From the NCBI RefSeq assembly GCF_051195235.1, contig NZ_JBNFZM010000002.1, positions 710,614 to 774,613 of the forward strand: a stretch of DNA of 64,000 nucleotides, in the 5' to 3' direction. Made by a program: the position numbers and the translations under genes. The notes below the pieces were generated by a model that ran no database searches, had not been told where the DNA came from, and was given only the letters and a program-made list of their open reading frames with translations. Each line of letters opens with the position of its first letter. The stretch's first letter is position 1. The stretch comes from Tateyamaria sp947503385 (GTDB lineage Bacteria; Pseudomonadota; Alphaproteobacteria; Rhodobacterales; Rhodobacteraceae). Positions 36,155-45,107 of the stretch are shown piece by piece.

Positions 36155-36547
36155 TCAGTGCATGTCCGTCGGCAGAAAGCGGCGGATGGAACTGGACTTG
36201 CGACTGGTCTCAGTCGCCGCTTCGCGCAACTCAAATGATAGTAGGAACGGTGCCACCGCCATGTGTTCGGCGGTAAAGCGCTGTGCTGCGTCGAAAATCT
36301 CGTCTGCCGCGCGGGATTGCGTGGCGCCATCCCGGCCTGCACCGATCCGCACAGCGATGTCGATGAACCCGTGACGCGGGTCACCATCAGCGATCACCAC
36401 ATGCGTCGCGGCAAAGGCGCGGACGCGGATGCCCGCGGGCGGAAAAATGCCTGTGGCCACCGCCGAATCCCGCAGCACACCGCAGAGTGCCGCGATATCA
36501 ATGTGTTCTTCAAGATTAGCGGAGTATTCAAGCGTGATATGAGGCAT
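36155..36547 (-). CDS. 5-carboxymethyl-2-hydroxymuconate isomerase-like protein
   Basis: A 130-aa tautomerase-superfamily protein of the CHMI (HpaF) type. The start at 36547 gives M-P-H-I-T-L-E-Y-S-A-N, placing the catalytic Pro directly after the removed Met. CHMI isomerises a ring-cleavage product of homoprotocatechuate. No other homoprotocatechuate genes are near, so the native substrate may differ. It has R-V-R-A-F-A-A-T-H-V-V-I-A-D-G in the middle, as the family does. It lies 22 bases before the cobQ stop, on the same strand. Confidence 0.85.
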   Translation of the reverse strand: MPHITLEYSANLEEHIDIAALCGVLRDSAVATGIFPPAGIRVRAFAATHVVIADGDPRHGFIDIAVRIGAGRDGATQSRAADEIFDAAQRFTAEHMAVAPFLLSFELREAATETSRKSSSIRRFLPTDMH

Positions 36548-36569
36548 GGTGCCACCGTCGCGCGCAGCC

Positions 36570-38015
36570 CTAGCGCGCGCAAGCCAAAAGCGCATCTACA
36601 TCCAGATGCGCCTCAAGGTGGTCGGCCAGCGCGTCCAACGTGCTCTCGACGTCGGCGGCATAATGCGTTGCACCCGCAACGTCGAACCGCGCCAGCCACG
36701 CGTGGCGAAAGGCGTCATCGCGGAACATGCCATGCAGGTAACTGGCCTCAATCCGACCATCGGCGCTGACCGCACCCTCGTCCGCGCCCGCCACGCGGGC
36801 AAAGGGGCGCGCGCGGTCCGGTCCCGTTGTGACCCCCTTGTGCATTTCGTAGCCGCGCATCCGCGCGCCGGTTGCCACGTGCACGGCCTCCGTTTCGGTC
36901 AGGCGTTTGTCGCCCGTCATGACGGTCGAGAGGTCGAGCAGCCCCAGCCCGGCCTCAGTGCCGGGGACGCCTTCGATGCCTTCTGGGTCTTCTACCACAT
37001 GCCCCAGCATCTGGTACCCGCCGCAAATACCCAGCACATGCCCACCCCGCCGCAGATGCGCGCGCAGATCGACGTCCCATCCCTGAGCCTTGAGAAAGGC
37101 CAGATCGCCGCGCGTGGATTTACTGCCAGGAAGCACAACGACATCCGCATCGCCGGGGATCGCCCGCCCGGCCTCCAGCATGGTCACACGCACGCCCGGT
37201 TCCTGCGCCAGAGGGTCCATGTCGTCAAAATTGGATATTCGCGACAGTTTTAGGCATACAATATGCAGCCCTGTCGCACGTCCGGGTGTGCGGATGTCCA
37301 GCGCATCTTCGGCGGGCAGTTTCCACGCGTCGGCAAACCACGGCACCACGCCAAAGCCGCGCCAGTCGGTGTGATCGGTGATCAGGTCATAGCCGTCATC
37401 AAACAACCGCGGGTCGCCGCGAAATCGGTTGATGATGAAACCGCAGACAAGTGCGGCATCCTTTGGATCAATCACCTCTTGCGTGCCGACGATCTGGGCG
37501 ATCACCCCGCCCCGGTCGATATCCCCCACCAGTGCAACAGGGGTGTTCGACGCCCGTGCAAAGCCCATATTGGCAATGTCACCCGCGCGCAGATTGACCT
37601 CCGCAGGGCTGCCCGCGCCTTCGACAATCACCAGATCGTACTGCGATTTCAATCGATTAAAGCTGCGCAGTACCGGTTCCATCAGCGATAGCTTGAGCGC
37701 TGCATAATCACGCGCCTTTACGGTTGCCACGCGTTTGCCTTGCACGACCACCTGACTGCCCACTTCGGTTTCAGGCTTGAGCAGCACCGGGTTCATATCC
37801 GTATGGGGCGCCAATCCGCAGGCCAGCGCCTGCAAAGCCTGCGCGCGCCCGATCTCGCCCCCGTCCGCAGTCACAGCGGCGTTGTTGGACATATTCTGCG
37901 GCTTGAACGGGGCCACTGACAGACCCCTGTGTCTCGCTGAGCGGCACAGTCCAGCCACCAGCATGGACTTGCCCACATTTGAGCCTGTGCCTTGGAGCAT
38001 GAGGGCGCGGGTCAT
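36570..38015 (-). CDS. cobQ: Cobyric acid synthase CobQ
   Basis: ATP- and glutamine-dependent amidase that amidates four side chains of adenosylcobyrinic acid a,c-diamide. The N-terminal dethiobiotin-synthetase-like P-loop is L-Q-G-T-G-S-N-V-G-K-S-M (residues 6-17), followed by F-K-P-Q-N-M-S-N-N-A. The C-terminal class I glutamine amidotransferase has the nucleophile Cys in L-G-I-C-G-G-Y-Q-M-L near 330, and the catalytic His in Y-L-H-G-M-F near the C-terminus. The ATG at 38015 gives 481 aa, normal. It is separated from the riboswitch operon by cobO and the HAD gene and runs leftward. Confidence 0.96.
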   Translation of the reverse strand: MTRALMLQGTGSNVGKSMLVAGLCRSARHRGLSVAPFKPQNMSNNAAVTADGGEIGRAQALQALACGLAPHTDMNPVLLKPETEVGSQVVVQGKRVATVKARDYAALKLSLMEPVLRSFNRLKSQYDLVIVEGAGSPAEVNLRAGDIANMGFARASNTPVALVGDIDRGGVIAQIVGTQEVIDPKDAALVCGFIINRFRGDPRLFDDGYDLITDHTDWRGFGVVPWFADAWKLPAEDALDIRTPGRATGLHIVCLKLSRISNFDDMDPLAQEPGVRVTMLEAGRAIPGDADVVVLPGSKSTRGDLAFLKAQGWDVDLRAHLRRGGHVLGICGGYQMLGHVVEDPEGIEGVPGTEAGLGLLDLSTVMTGDKRLTETEAVHVATGARMRGYEMHKGVTTGPDRARPFARVAGADEGAVSADGRIEASYLHGMFRDDAFRHAWLARFDVAGATHYAADVESTLDALADHLEAHLDVDALLACAR

Positions 38016-38101
38016 GAAATCGTCTCTTTTACTGCGCAACGATGCCCGGATTGCCGGGTATGCCAGTCGTCATCGCATCAATCGGAAAGAACGGAAAGCC
38101 C

Positions 38102-38254
38102 ATGTTGGATTTCACGAACACCCCCGAGCGCCGCAAGAAAGCCGCCAAGGCCAGACTGCGCAAAACGATGATCCTGCTTGGATTGGCGGTCATCGTACCG
38201 GTCGCGGCCAGCGCATTGGATTTGAACGGTTTGCGCGCACTTGCCTTGGGTTAA
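38102..38254 (+). CDS. 50-aa single-span membrane protein
   Basis: A short protein, M-L-D-F-T-N-T-P-E-R-R-K-K-A-A-K at the start, then one membrane helix M-I-L-L-G-L-A-V-I-V-P-V-A-A-S-A-L at about residues 24-40. The ATG at 38102 follows GGAAAG by about 10 bases; an ATG at 38042 is less likely. The basic segment before the helix predicts a cytoplasmic N-terminus. Its TAA (38252-38254) interlocks with the TAA of the opposing YdjM-like frame (38253-38251). I cannot name the family. Confidence 0.7.
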   Translation: MLDFTNTPERRKKAAKARLRKTMILLGLAVIVPVAASALDLNGLRALALG

Positions 38255-38781
38255 AGCGTCGTCTGCGTTCGGTTTCGGATCAAGGTGACAGTCACCACCC
38301 CACAGAGCACACGTTCGACCGCAAACGTCCAGTGCAGCACAAATGACATGATCCAGTGCGCCTGAGACGCGGGCACGACAATCAGCGGACCGGCAAATGA
38401 CCAGTCCCCAAAGCCTCAGCTTATGGCGCCCGCAATGGTGTCGAGCATCATGTGCAACCCGGCGCCCAATCCACACCCGGTCAGCACCCGTGAAGACAAT
38501 GCAAAACCGGCAAACAGCACGCCTGTCCACAGGGTCAGATTGTGGGTCGCACGGTGATGATGGTGCACCTTCCCACCATCCACGAAAAAGAACCAAAGCA
38601 TGTCGATATCGGGCAGCACAGCCCCTGCGAAGATGCCCCACCAGATCACCGGGTCCCGGTCAAAGCCACGGTCCAGCGTGTGGGCAAGCAGGTAACCGGT
38701 CAGCAGATGGCCGATGATTACCTCAGAACTCCACGCCTTTCTGTGCCTTGACGCCAAGGTCCTTGAAGGGATGTTTGACAA
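38251..38781 (-). pseudogene. YdjM-like membrane metal-dependent hydrolase with in-frame TGA
   Basis: The frame reads G-H-L-L-T-G-Y-L-L-A-H-T-L-D-R-G, then A-G-A-V-L-P-D-I-D-M-L-W and V-H-H-H-H-R-A-T-H-N near residue 75-84, then L-H-M-M-L-D-T-I-A-G-A-I-S. These are the His/Asp motifs of the YdjM/LexA-binding inner-membrane hydrolase family (PF04307). A TGA at 38418-38416 interrupts it. Beyond the TGA the same frame continues as family-like sequence (A-S-Q-A-H-W-I-M-S-F-V-L-H-W-T-F-A-V-E) to a TAA at 38251. It looks like a full gene with one nonsense codon, probably TGG or CGA originally. The true start is unresolved; the first Met at 38781 lies inside cobO. Confidence 0.75.
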
Positions 38782-39334
38782 GGCTCATCTCGGTGACCAA
38801 ATCCGCTGCCTCGATCAGTTCAGGTTTGGCATTGCGGCCCGTCAGCACCACGTGGGTCATCGCGGGCTTTTCCGTCATCAGGAAATCGACGACCTCGTCA
38901 ATATCGAGGTAATCGTAACGCAGCGCGATGTTGATCTCGTCCAGTAGGACGAACTGGATTTCGGGATCAAGTATCTGCTCTTTGGCAATGCGCCAGCCGT
39001 TCTGGGCCGCCGCGATGTCCCGCTCCCGATCCTGCGTTTCCCAGGTAAAGCCCTCACCTGACACGAAAAACCGGCATTCTTGCGCAAATCGGTCGCGCAA
39101 AAAGGTTTTCTCGCCCGTGTCCCAGTTGCCTTTGATGAACTGCACCACGGCGCAGGGCATCCCGTGCGCGATGCACCGCATGATCATGCCGAACCCGCTT
39201 GAGGATTTGCCCTTGCCCGGTCCGGTGTGGACCATGATCAGACCTTTTTCCTCGGTCTTGGTTTCCATCATCTTGTCGCGGGCAGCCTTGATCTTTTTCA
39301 TCTTGGCGTTGTGGCGTTCGGTGATCTCGTCCAT
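38723..39334 (-). CDS. cobO: Cob(I)yrinic acid a,c-diamide adenosyltransferase CobO
   Basis: Transfers the 5'-deoxyadenosyl group of ATP to the cobalt of the corrin ring (CobA/BtuR type). The P-loop H-T-G-P-G-K-G-K-S-S-S-G-F-G lies at about residues 37-49. V-V-Q-F-I-K-G-N-W-D-T-G-E and L-L-D-E-I-N-I-A-L-R-Y-D-Y-L follow, both diagnostic. Length is 203 aa, normal. It is on the minus strand, downstream of the HAD gene, and its 3' end is shared with the start of the interrupted YdjM-like frame. Confidence 0.96.
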   Translation of the reverse strand: MDEITERHNAKMKKIKAARDKMMETKTEEKGLIMVHTGPGKGKSSSGFGMIMRCIAHGMPCAVVQFIKGNWDTGEKTFLRDRFAQECRFFVSGEGFTWETQDRERDIAAAQNGWRIAKEQILDPEIQFVLLDEINIALRYDYLDIDEVVDFLMTEKPAMTHVVLTGRNAKPELIEAADLVTEMSLVKHPFKDLGVKAQKGVEF

Positions 39335-39394
39335 CTGGTCCTCCGGCGTTGCGGCCCTTGTCGTGCCATGGAACGCGCGGGCGCGCCAGATGCT

Positions 39395-40006
39395 TCAGCT
39401 CAATGTCTCCAGAAATCCGGTCAGCCCGTCCCGCGTCGCATCTGTAAAGTGATAGGCCCGCCAGCCGCGGGCCTGCGCTGCGGCAACATTCCGGGCCGTG
39501 TCGTCAATCAGCGCATGGGCGGATGGCGGCGCCGCACTCCATGCCTCAATCTGCTCGAAATACGCGCTGTCGGGTTTGGCGCAGCCCATGAGGCCAGAGG
39601 CAAAGATGCGTTCGACCCGCGGGCCAAATCCCATCTCCGCCCCAATAAAGGCGGCGCGCCGCGCCTCGTTGTTGGTGCCGATCACGTGGCGCAGACCGGG
39701 CCGCGCAAGGTGCGCCACAACCATTGCATCCGGGCGTGCGTCCCGCGCAAACCAATAGGCAAGAAAGGCATCCGGATCAAAACTGTGACCGGCCCGGAGA
39801 CGCCAGTCGTCCACGACATCGCGCAGGTCCAGCTGGCCGCGCATGATCCGGCCAATCCGATCTGGATGAAAAACGTCGGCCGCCATTTCATCCCGGTCCA
39901 CGCCCCAATCCTGCATCAGCCGGTCCGCCCAGACAAACCGCCCGTCCACGATGTTCGCGTTCAACACACCGTCGAAATCCCAGACAAGGATCGGCTGCGG
40001 TGACAT
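39395..40006 (-). CDS. HAD-superfamily hydrolase
   Basis: A 203-aa phosphatase-like protein. HAD motif I is D10-F-D12-G-V. Motif II is the Thr in I-G-T-N-N-E near 114, motif III the Lys in G-C-A-K-P-D near 145, and motif IV the Asp pair in L-I-D-D-T-A near 170. This is the PGP/epoxide-hydrolase-like subtype with a helical cap between motifs I and II. The substrate is unknown. It is upstream of cobO on the minus strand and divergent from the B12 riboswitch, so it may only be a neighbour or may share B12 control. Confidence 0.88.
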   Translation of the reverse strand: MSPQPILVWDFDGVLNANIVDGRFVWADRLMQDWGVDRDEMAADVFHPDRIGRIMRGQLDLRDVVDDWRLRAGHSFDPDAFLAYWFARDARPDAMVVAHLARPGLRHVIGTNNEARRAAFIGAEMGFGPRVERIFASGLMGCAKPDSAYFEQIEAWSAAPPSAHALIDDTARNVAAAQARGWRAYHFTDATRDGLTGFLETLS

Positions 40007-40117
40007 CTGTGATGCTCCTTTGGTCGTCGCGCCCTTGGGTCATAGCGCTTTGTGTGCGACCGGGCCACGCCGAACGCGCTTGACTCTGTATGCGGCGGGC
40101 CGCACTACGGTCCAGCT

Positions 40118-40296
40118 GGTGCCCGGGGCTTTGTGCCTTGGGTGAAAAGGGAATGCAGAGGGCCACGGCCCAAACGCAGCCGCCCCCGCGACCGTGACCG
40201 GAGAGGATGCTCCGTTGCCACTGGCGATATGCCGGGAAGGCAGGGCAGCCGATGAGGGAAACCTCAGTATCCGCAAGCCGGGAGACCTGCCAGCAG
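40118..40296 (+). ncRNA. Cobalamin (B12) riboswitch
   Basis: The sequence carries the conserved elements of a cobalamin riboswitch in order: GGTGCC near 40118, GGGTGAAAAGGGAA near 40140, the core GCCGCCCCCGCGACCGTGA near 40180, GCCACTGGC near 40215, GCCGGGAAGGC near 40231, and the closing GCAAGCCGGGAGACCTGCC near 40274-40292. It lies just upstream of the DUF1636-cobW-cobN operon on the same strand. B12 binding normally represses expression of such operons by blocking translation or elongation. I did not resolve the expression platform in the roughly 95 bases before the first ATG. Confidence 0.95.
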
Positions 40297-40391
40297 ACGT
40301 GATGTAACCGGACGGGGTGTGCCGGGTGTCGGGATCACACGGCCCTTTGCCGCCCGTCATCTGCCATGCCGTCCCCCGACAGGAAATGACC

Positions 40392-40766
40392 ATGGCAGCA
40401 CTGCCCCCCGTCGAACTTTTGGTCTGCATAAAGTGCCGGCGCGAGATGGACATCCCCGACGGCGGCATTCGCCCCGGCGAAGCGCTCCATTCCGAATTGG
40501 CGAACCGGACCATGCCCGAGGGCGTGACGCTGAAAGCCGTGGAATGTCTGTCGAACTGTTCGTCGGGCTGTTCGGTCGCCGTGCGCGGCGGTGCGCAGCG
40601 CTGGACCTATGTCTATGGCAACCTGATGGAAGATCGCGACGCTGATATGGTTGTCGAAGGCATCGGCAAATACGCCGCAACCGCCGACGGTCTCGTCCCG
40701 TGGCGCGAACGCCCCGAACATTTTCGCAAGAACTGCATCGCCCGCATCCCCCCGCAGGAGTTTTGA
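40392..40766 (+). CDS. DUF1636 cysteine-rich protein, first gene of the B12 operon
   Basis: A 124-aa DUF1636 protein. Cys residues are arranged as V-C-I-K-C-R-R near residue 12-18 and V-E-C-L-S-N-C-S-S-G-C near 53-63, a pattern like a thioredoxin-fold [2Fe-2S] ferredoxin or a metal-binding site. The ATG at 40392 has AGGAA about 7 bases upstream; 40386 is the alternative. DUF1636 genes are often found beside cobW and cobN in alphaproteobacteria. A role in cobalt handling or electron supply is inferred, not shown. It is five bases before cobW. Confidence 0.88.
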   Translation: MAALPPVELLVCIKCRREMDIPDGGIRPGEALHSELANRTMPEGVTLKAVECLSNCSSGCSVAVRGGAQRWTYVYGNLMEDRDADMVVEGIGKYAATADGLVPWRERPEHFRKNCIARIPPQEF

Positions 40767-40770
40767 GCCC

Positions 40771-41826
40771 ATGTCCACGCTGAACAAAGTGCCCGTCACC
40801 GTCATCACCGGCTTTCTCGGCTCGGGTAAAACGACCCTTGTCCGCCACTTAATGCAGAACCCGCAAGGCAAACGCCTTGCCATTGTGGTCAACGAGTTTG
40901 GCGATGTGGGTGTGGACGGAGATATTCTGAAATCCTGCGCCATTCCTGATTGCCCTGCCGAAAACATCATGGAATTGGCCAATGGCTGCATTTGCTGCAC
41001 CGTGGCCGATGATTTCATCCCGACGATCGAGGCGCTGATGGCGCTCGACCCGCAGCCTGAACATATCCTGATCGAAACTTCGGGTCTGGCCCTGCCCAAA
41101 CCGCTGCTTAAGGCGTTTGACTGGCCCGATATCCGCAGCCGCATCACAGTGGACGGCGTCATTGCGCTGGCCGATGCCGAAGCCGTCGCGGCAGGCCGTT
41201 TTGCCCCGGATGTGGCGGCGGTGGACGCGCAACGCGCGGCGGACGACTCGCTGGACCACGAAACACCCCTGTCCGAGGTATTCGAAGACCAGATCAGCTG
41301 TGCCGACATCATCCTGCTGACCAAGCCCGACCTTGCTGGCCCCGATGGCATCGCCCGCGCACGCGAGATCATCGATGCCGAAGCGCCCCGCCCCCTACCG
41401 ATTGTCGAAGTGGCCGAAGGGGCCGTGGACCCACGCGTGATCCTCGGGCTGGAAGCGGCTGCCGAAGACGACATGGACGCGCGGCCCAGCCACCACGACG
41501 GGCACGACGACCATGAACATGACGACTTTGAAAGCGTCATCATCAACATCCCCGAAGTGGATGACCCCGCCCAACTCGTCGCCCGTATCGAAGCCATGGC
41601 GAAATCGCAAAACATCCTGCGCGTCAAAGGCTACGCCGCCGTCACCGGCAAACCCATGCGCCTGCTCGTGCAGGCCGTGGGCGCGCGTGTGCGCCACCAG
41701 TATGACCGCCTTTGGGCCGCAAACGAGACACGGCAGGGCCGTTTGGTCGTGATTGCCGAACATGACGACGTGAACGAGGCAGCGATCCGCGACGCGTTAA
41801 CCGAGGCTGTGCAAGCCGCCGAGTAA
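40771..41826 (+). CDS. cobW: CobW-family GTPase, cobalt metallochaperone
   Basis: A 351-aa G3E GTPase that is thought to deliver Co(II) to the CobNST chelatase. The P-loop G-F-L-G-S-G-K-T-T lies at residues 14-22, and the metal site C-I-C-C follows in N-G-C-I-C-C-T-V near 70. G-E-type switch residues and the base-recognition L-L-T-K-P-D-L motif near 175-181 are present. A His/Asp-rich loop (H-H-D-G-H-D-D-H-E-H-D-D) near 245-256 is probably an extra metal-binding segment. The ATG at 40771 is used. cobN starts 15 bases later. Confidence 0.94.
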   Translation: MSTLNKVPVTVITGFLGSGKTTLVRHLMQNPQGKRLAIVVNEFGDVGVDGDILKSCAIPDCPAENIMELANGCICCTVADDFIPTIEALMALDPQPEHILIETSGLALPKPLLKAFDWPDIRSRITVDGVIALADAEAVAAGRFAPDVAAVDAQRAADDSLDHETPLSEVFEDQISCADIILLTKPDLAGPDGIARAREIIDAEAPRPLPIVEVAEGAVDPRVILGLEAAAEDDMDARPSHHDGHDDHEHDDFESVIINIPEVDDPAQLVARIEAMAKSQNILRVKGYAAVTGKPMRLLVQAVGARVRHQYDRLWAANETRQGRLVVIAEHDDVNEAAIRDALTEAVQAAE

Positions 41827-41840
41827 GCAGGACCGACCCG

Positions 41841-44800
41841 ATGCACGTCGTCTTCCGCGAAAGCCACGGGCTCGAAGAGACCGAGACACCAACCGATCTG
41901 GGGCAATCGCCTGCGGATCTGGTGGTGCTGTCATTCTCGGACAGTGACCTTGGTGCATTTGCGGCGGCATGGCATCGCGGCGGTGGACCGACGGGCAAAC
42001 TGCCGACACTGCGCCTCGCCAATCTGGCGGCACTGAAACATCCCCTGTCGGTCGACACCTACATCGAACAGACCTTGGACGGGGCCAAGGGCATCCTGAT
42101 CCGCCTGATCGGCGGCGTGCCTTATTGGTCCTACGGCTTGCAACAGGTCGAGACGCTGTGCCGCGCGCGGGGGATCGCATTGGCGGTTCTGCCTGCCGAT
42201 GGACGCCCCGACACGCGGCTTGACGCGGTGTCGACACTGCCCGTGTCGACCCTGCACCGGCTGGCCCATTTATGTGACACGGGCGGCGCGGTGGCCGCTC
42301 AGGCGGCGCTGGCGCAAATGGCACTTGCCTCCGGTCTTTATGCAGGACCTGTTGCCGGGGCCAAGGTGCTGCCCACGGTTGGTGCGTGGACACCCGAAAA
42401 TGGCGTCGCTTGCCCTGTGGTTCAAATCAACGACGACCGCCCGCTGGTCATCGTCAGCTTTTACCGCGCCTATCTGGCCGCGGCTGACCTTGCCCCAATC
42501 GACGCGCTGTTCGCCGCGCTGCGCGCGCGCGGATTTCGGGCGCTGGGTCTTTTTGCACCCTCGTTAAAGGCGCCCGAGGCAGCGGCATGGATGACACGGC
42601 AAATTGGACATCTCAGACCCGCGGCCATTGTCAATGCAACCGCGTTTTCCGGGAAAGGGGCCGAAGGCACCTCGCCATTGGATGCCGGGGACGTACCGGT
42701 GTTTCAGGTGGCGCTGGCCACGTCGACCCGTACCGCATGGGCCGACGCCGAACGCGGCTTGTCGCCTGCCGATCTGGCCATGCATGTGGTGCTGCCAGAG
42801 GTCGACGGTCGCATCTTAGCCGGTGTCGCCTCGTTCAAGGAACCGCAGGACGAAGACGCGGCTTTGCAGTTTTCGCGGTATGCGCACGCGCCGGACGCGT
42901 CGCGGGTGCGTGCGGTTGCGGACCGGGTCAAAGCGTGGGTCGATCTTGGCGCAACACCCACGCGGCACAGACAATTGGCCCTCGTGCTCAGCACATATCC
43001 CGGCAAGGACTGGAACATGGCCCACGCCGTGGGCCTCGACCCGCTCGCATCGGGCGATGCGATCCTGCGCGATCTATGCGATGCCGGATACCATACTGCG
43101 CCAACGGAGCCGCTGGACCTTGCCTTGGGCACCGAGCGTATACATTGGCCGCGCGCGGACTACCTTGCGGCGCGCGCCGCCTTGCCCCAGGCTTTGCAGG
43201 ATGACCTGAGTGAAGCGTGGGGGCCTGTGCCGGATGGCTTTGATTTTGCAGCGACACGCCGGGGCAATGTACTGATCGCGCTTCAGCCCGAACGCGGGCT
43301 GCCCGAGGCGCGCGATGATGACTATCACGATCTGTCGCGCACGCCCTGCCACGATTATGTGGCGTTCTACCTGTGGCTGCGCACGCAGGCCCAAGCGCTG
43401 GTCCATATCGGCGCGCACGGCACCCTCGAATGGTTGCCGGGCAAGTCGGTGGCCTTGTCAGAGACCTGCTGGCCCGAGGCACTGACCGGCGCTTTGCCCG
43501 TCATCTATCCCTTCATTGTCAACGACCCCGGCGAAGCGGCGCAAGCCAAGCGGCGTATTGGTGCTGTCACGCTTGGCCACCTGCCCCCACCGATGAAGGA
43601 CAGCGCAACGCCGGACAGGTTCGTCCGCCTTGAAACCCTGCTTGACGAGTTTTCCAACGCCGACGGTCTTGACCCCAAACGCCGCGACCGCTTGCAGGAC
43701 GATATCCGCGCCGAGGCGCAGGCCATCGGCGTCGAAGAGGACCTCGGCCTCGCCCGTGCCGCCTGCTCAGCCGAAGCGATCACGCGCATCGACCGATTTG
43801 TCTGCGACATCAAGGAAAGCCAGTTTGGCGACGGCCTGCATGTATGGGGGCGCGGCGCGCCGCAGACTGAACAGGCGGGCATGGGTCCGTCGATTGATGC
43901 TGAACGCACGGCGCTGCTTGACACGTTGGACGGACGGCGCATCGCAGGGGGGCCGTCCGGCTCGCCCTACCGCGGACGGACGGATGTACTGCCAACGGGG
44001 CGCAATCTGTACACAACTGACCCACGCAGCGTGCCGACACGCGCGGCCCATGCCCAAGGTGTGACACTCGCCGAGGAACTGGTGCGTCGCCACTTGCAGG
44101 ACCACGGCGACTGGCCGCGCGGGCTGATTGTTGATCTGTGGGGCTCGGCCACGATGCGCACCGCCGGTGAAGAGTTCGCCATGGCACTGCATCTGCTGGG
44201 GGTGAAGCCGGTATGGGATGACGGATCAGAACGGGTGTCGGGCATCGAAGTGCTGCCGATCACCGATCTGGACCGGCCCCGGCTCGATGTGACCCTGCGC
44301 GTCTCCGGCCTGTTCCGCGACGTGTTTCCAACGCTTTCGGCCTTGTTTGGCCAAGCCGTGCGCGCGCTGGCGGCACGGGACGAAGCCCCGGATTGGAACC
44401 CTTACGCCGGACGCACCTCGGTCGCGCGGGTCTACGGCCCGGCGCCGGGACAATTCGGATTGGGCATGGGCGCCGATCTGGAACATTACACCGACGAAAG
44501 CCGCAAAGCGGCGGGCGAGGCGTGGCTGGCCGCCAGCGCATATGCGCTGGATTCCGGTGACGCGGTAAAGGACGCAGATGGCATACGTGCCCGTGTGGCG
44601 CAGGCCGACAGCTTTGTGCATTTGCAGGACTTGCCCGAGACCGATGTGCTGCTGGCGTCTGATTATGCGGCGCATGAGGCCGGGTTTGCTGCGGCACAGG
44701 CGGTGACGGGCGGCAACGCAACGCTGTATCACCTCGACAGCACGCAACCGGCACGCCCACGCGCCCGGTCACTGAGCGAAGAGATTGCGCGCGTGGTCCA

Positions 44801-45107
44801 GGCCCGCGCCACCCAAGGCGACTGGTTGGCTGGCATGATGCGCCACGGATTTCGCGGCGCGGCAGAGATTGCCGCCACGCTCGATCACATGGCCGCATTT
44901 GCGCATCTTGCCGATGTGGTCGGCCCGCATCTCTTTGATGCCTATCACGATGCGACCTTGGGCGACCCGCAGGTTACGGCGTTCCTGCAAGATGCCAATC
45001 CCGGCGCATATAGGGCCATGCAGGATCGTTTTGCCGCGTTGGACGCCGCAGGGCTTTGGACGACGCGCCGCAACTCGATCCGCGCGGCTCTTGAGGCTGC
45101 ACAATGA
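41841..45107 (+). CDS. cobN: Cobaltochelatase subunit CobN
   Basis: Large catalytic subunit (1088 aa) that inserts cobalt into hydrogenobyrinic acid a,c-diamide with CobS and CobT, neither of which is in this window. It is homologous to the BchH/ChlH magnesium-chelatase subunit. Visible blocks include H-I-G-A-H-G-T-L-E-W-L-P-G-K near residue 515, the chelatase-family G-x-H-W-G-R-G equivalent L-H-V-W-G-R-G near 665, L-R-V-S-G-L-F-R-D-V-F-P near 815, and M-R-H-G-F-R-G-A-A-E-I near 1000. Length is somewhat short of the usual 1100-1270 aa. It overlaps cobG by four bases. Confidence 0.94.
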   Translation: MHVVFRESHGLEETETPTDLGQSPADLVVLSFSDSDLGAFAAAWHRGGGPTGKLPTLRLANLAALKHPLSVDTYIEQTLDGAKGILIRLIGGVPYWSYGLQQVETLCRARGIALAVLPADGRPDTRLDAVSTLPVSTLHRLAHLCDTGGAVAAQAALAQMALASGLYAGPVAGAKVLPTVGAWTPENGVACPVVQINDDRPLVIVSFYRAYLAAADLAPIDALFAALRARGFRALGLFAPSLKAPEAAAWMTRQIGHLRPAAIVNATAFSGKGAEGTSPLDAGDVPVFQVALATSTRTAWADAERGLSPADLAMHVVLPEVDGRILAGVASFKEPQDEDAALQFSRYAHAPDASRVRAVADRVKAWVDLGATPTRHRQLALVLSTYPGKDWNMAHAVGLDPLASGDAILRDLCDAGYHTAPTEPLDLALGTERIHWPRADYLAARAALPQALQDDLSEAWGPVPDGFDFAATRRGNVLIALQPERGLPEARDDDYHDLSRTPCHDYVAFYLWLRTQAQALVHIGAHGTLEWLPGKSVALSETCWPEALTGALPVIYPFIVNDPGEAAQAKRRIGAVTLGHLPPPMKDSATPDRFVRLETLLDEFSNADGLDPKRRDRLQDDIRAEAQAIGVEEDLGLARAACSAEAITRIDRFVCDIKESQFGDGLHVWGRGAPQTEQAGMGPSIDAERTALLDTLDGRRIAGGPSGSPYRGRTDVLPTGRNLYTTDPRSVPTRAAHAQGVTLAEELVRRHLQDHGDWPRGLIVDLWGSATMRTAGEEFAMALHLLGVKPVWDDGSERVSGIEVLPITDLDRPRLDVTLRVSGLFRDVFPTLSALFGQAVRALAARDEAPDWNPYAGRTSVARVYGPAPGQFGLGMGADLEHYTDESRKAAGEAWLAASAYALDSGDAVKDADGIRARVAQADSFVHLQDLPETDVLLASDYAAHEAGFAAAQAVTGGNATLYHLDSTQPARPRARSLSEEIARVVQARATQGDWLAGMMRHGFRGAAEIAATLDHMAAFAHLADVVGPHLFDAYHDATLGDPQVTAFLQDANPGAYRAMQDRFAALDAAGLWTTRRNSIRAALEAAQ

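Noticed and set aside
35827..36387. Full 186-aa minus-strand frame
   Set aside because: Its first 87 codons overlap the isomerase gene in another frame. Only the part from ATG 36126 is kept, with low confidence.
38416..38418. Selenocysteine at the in-frame TGA of the YdjM-like gene
   Set aside because: The family has no catalytic Cys here and I saw no convincing SECIS hairpin directly after the codon. A nonsense mutation or error is simpler.
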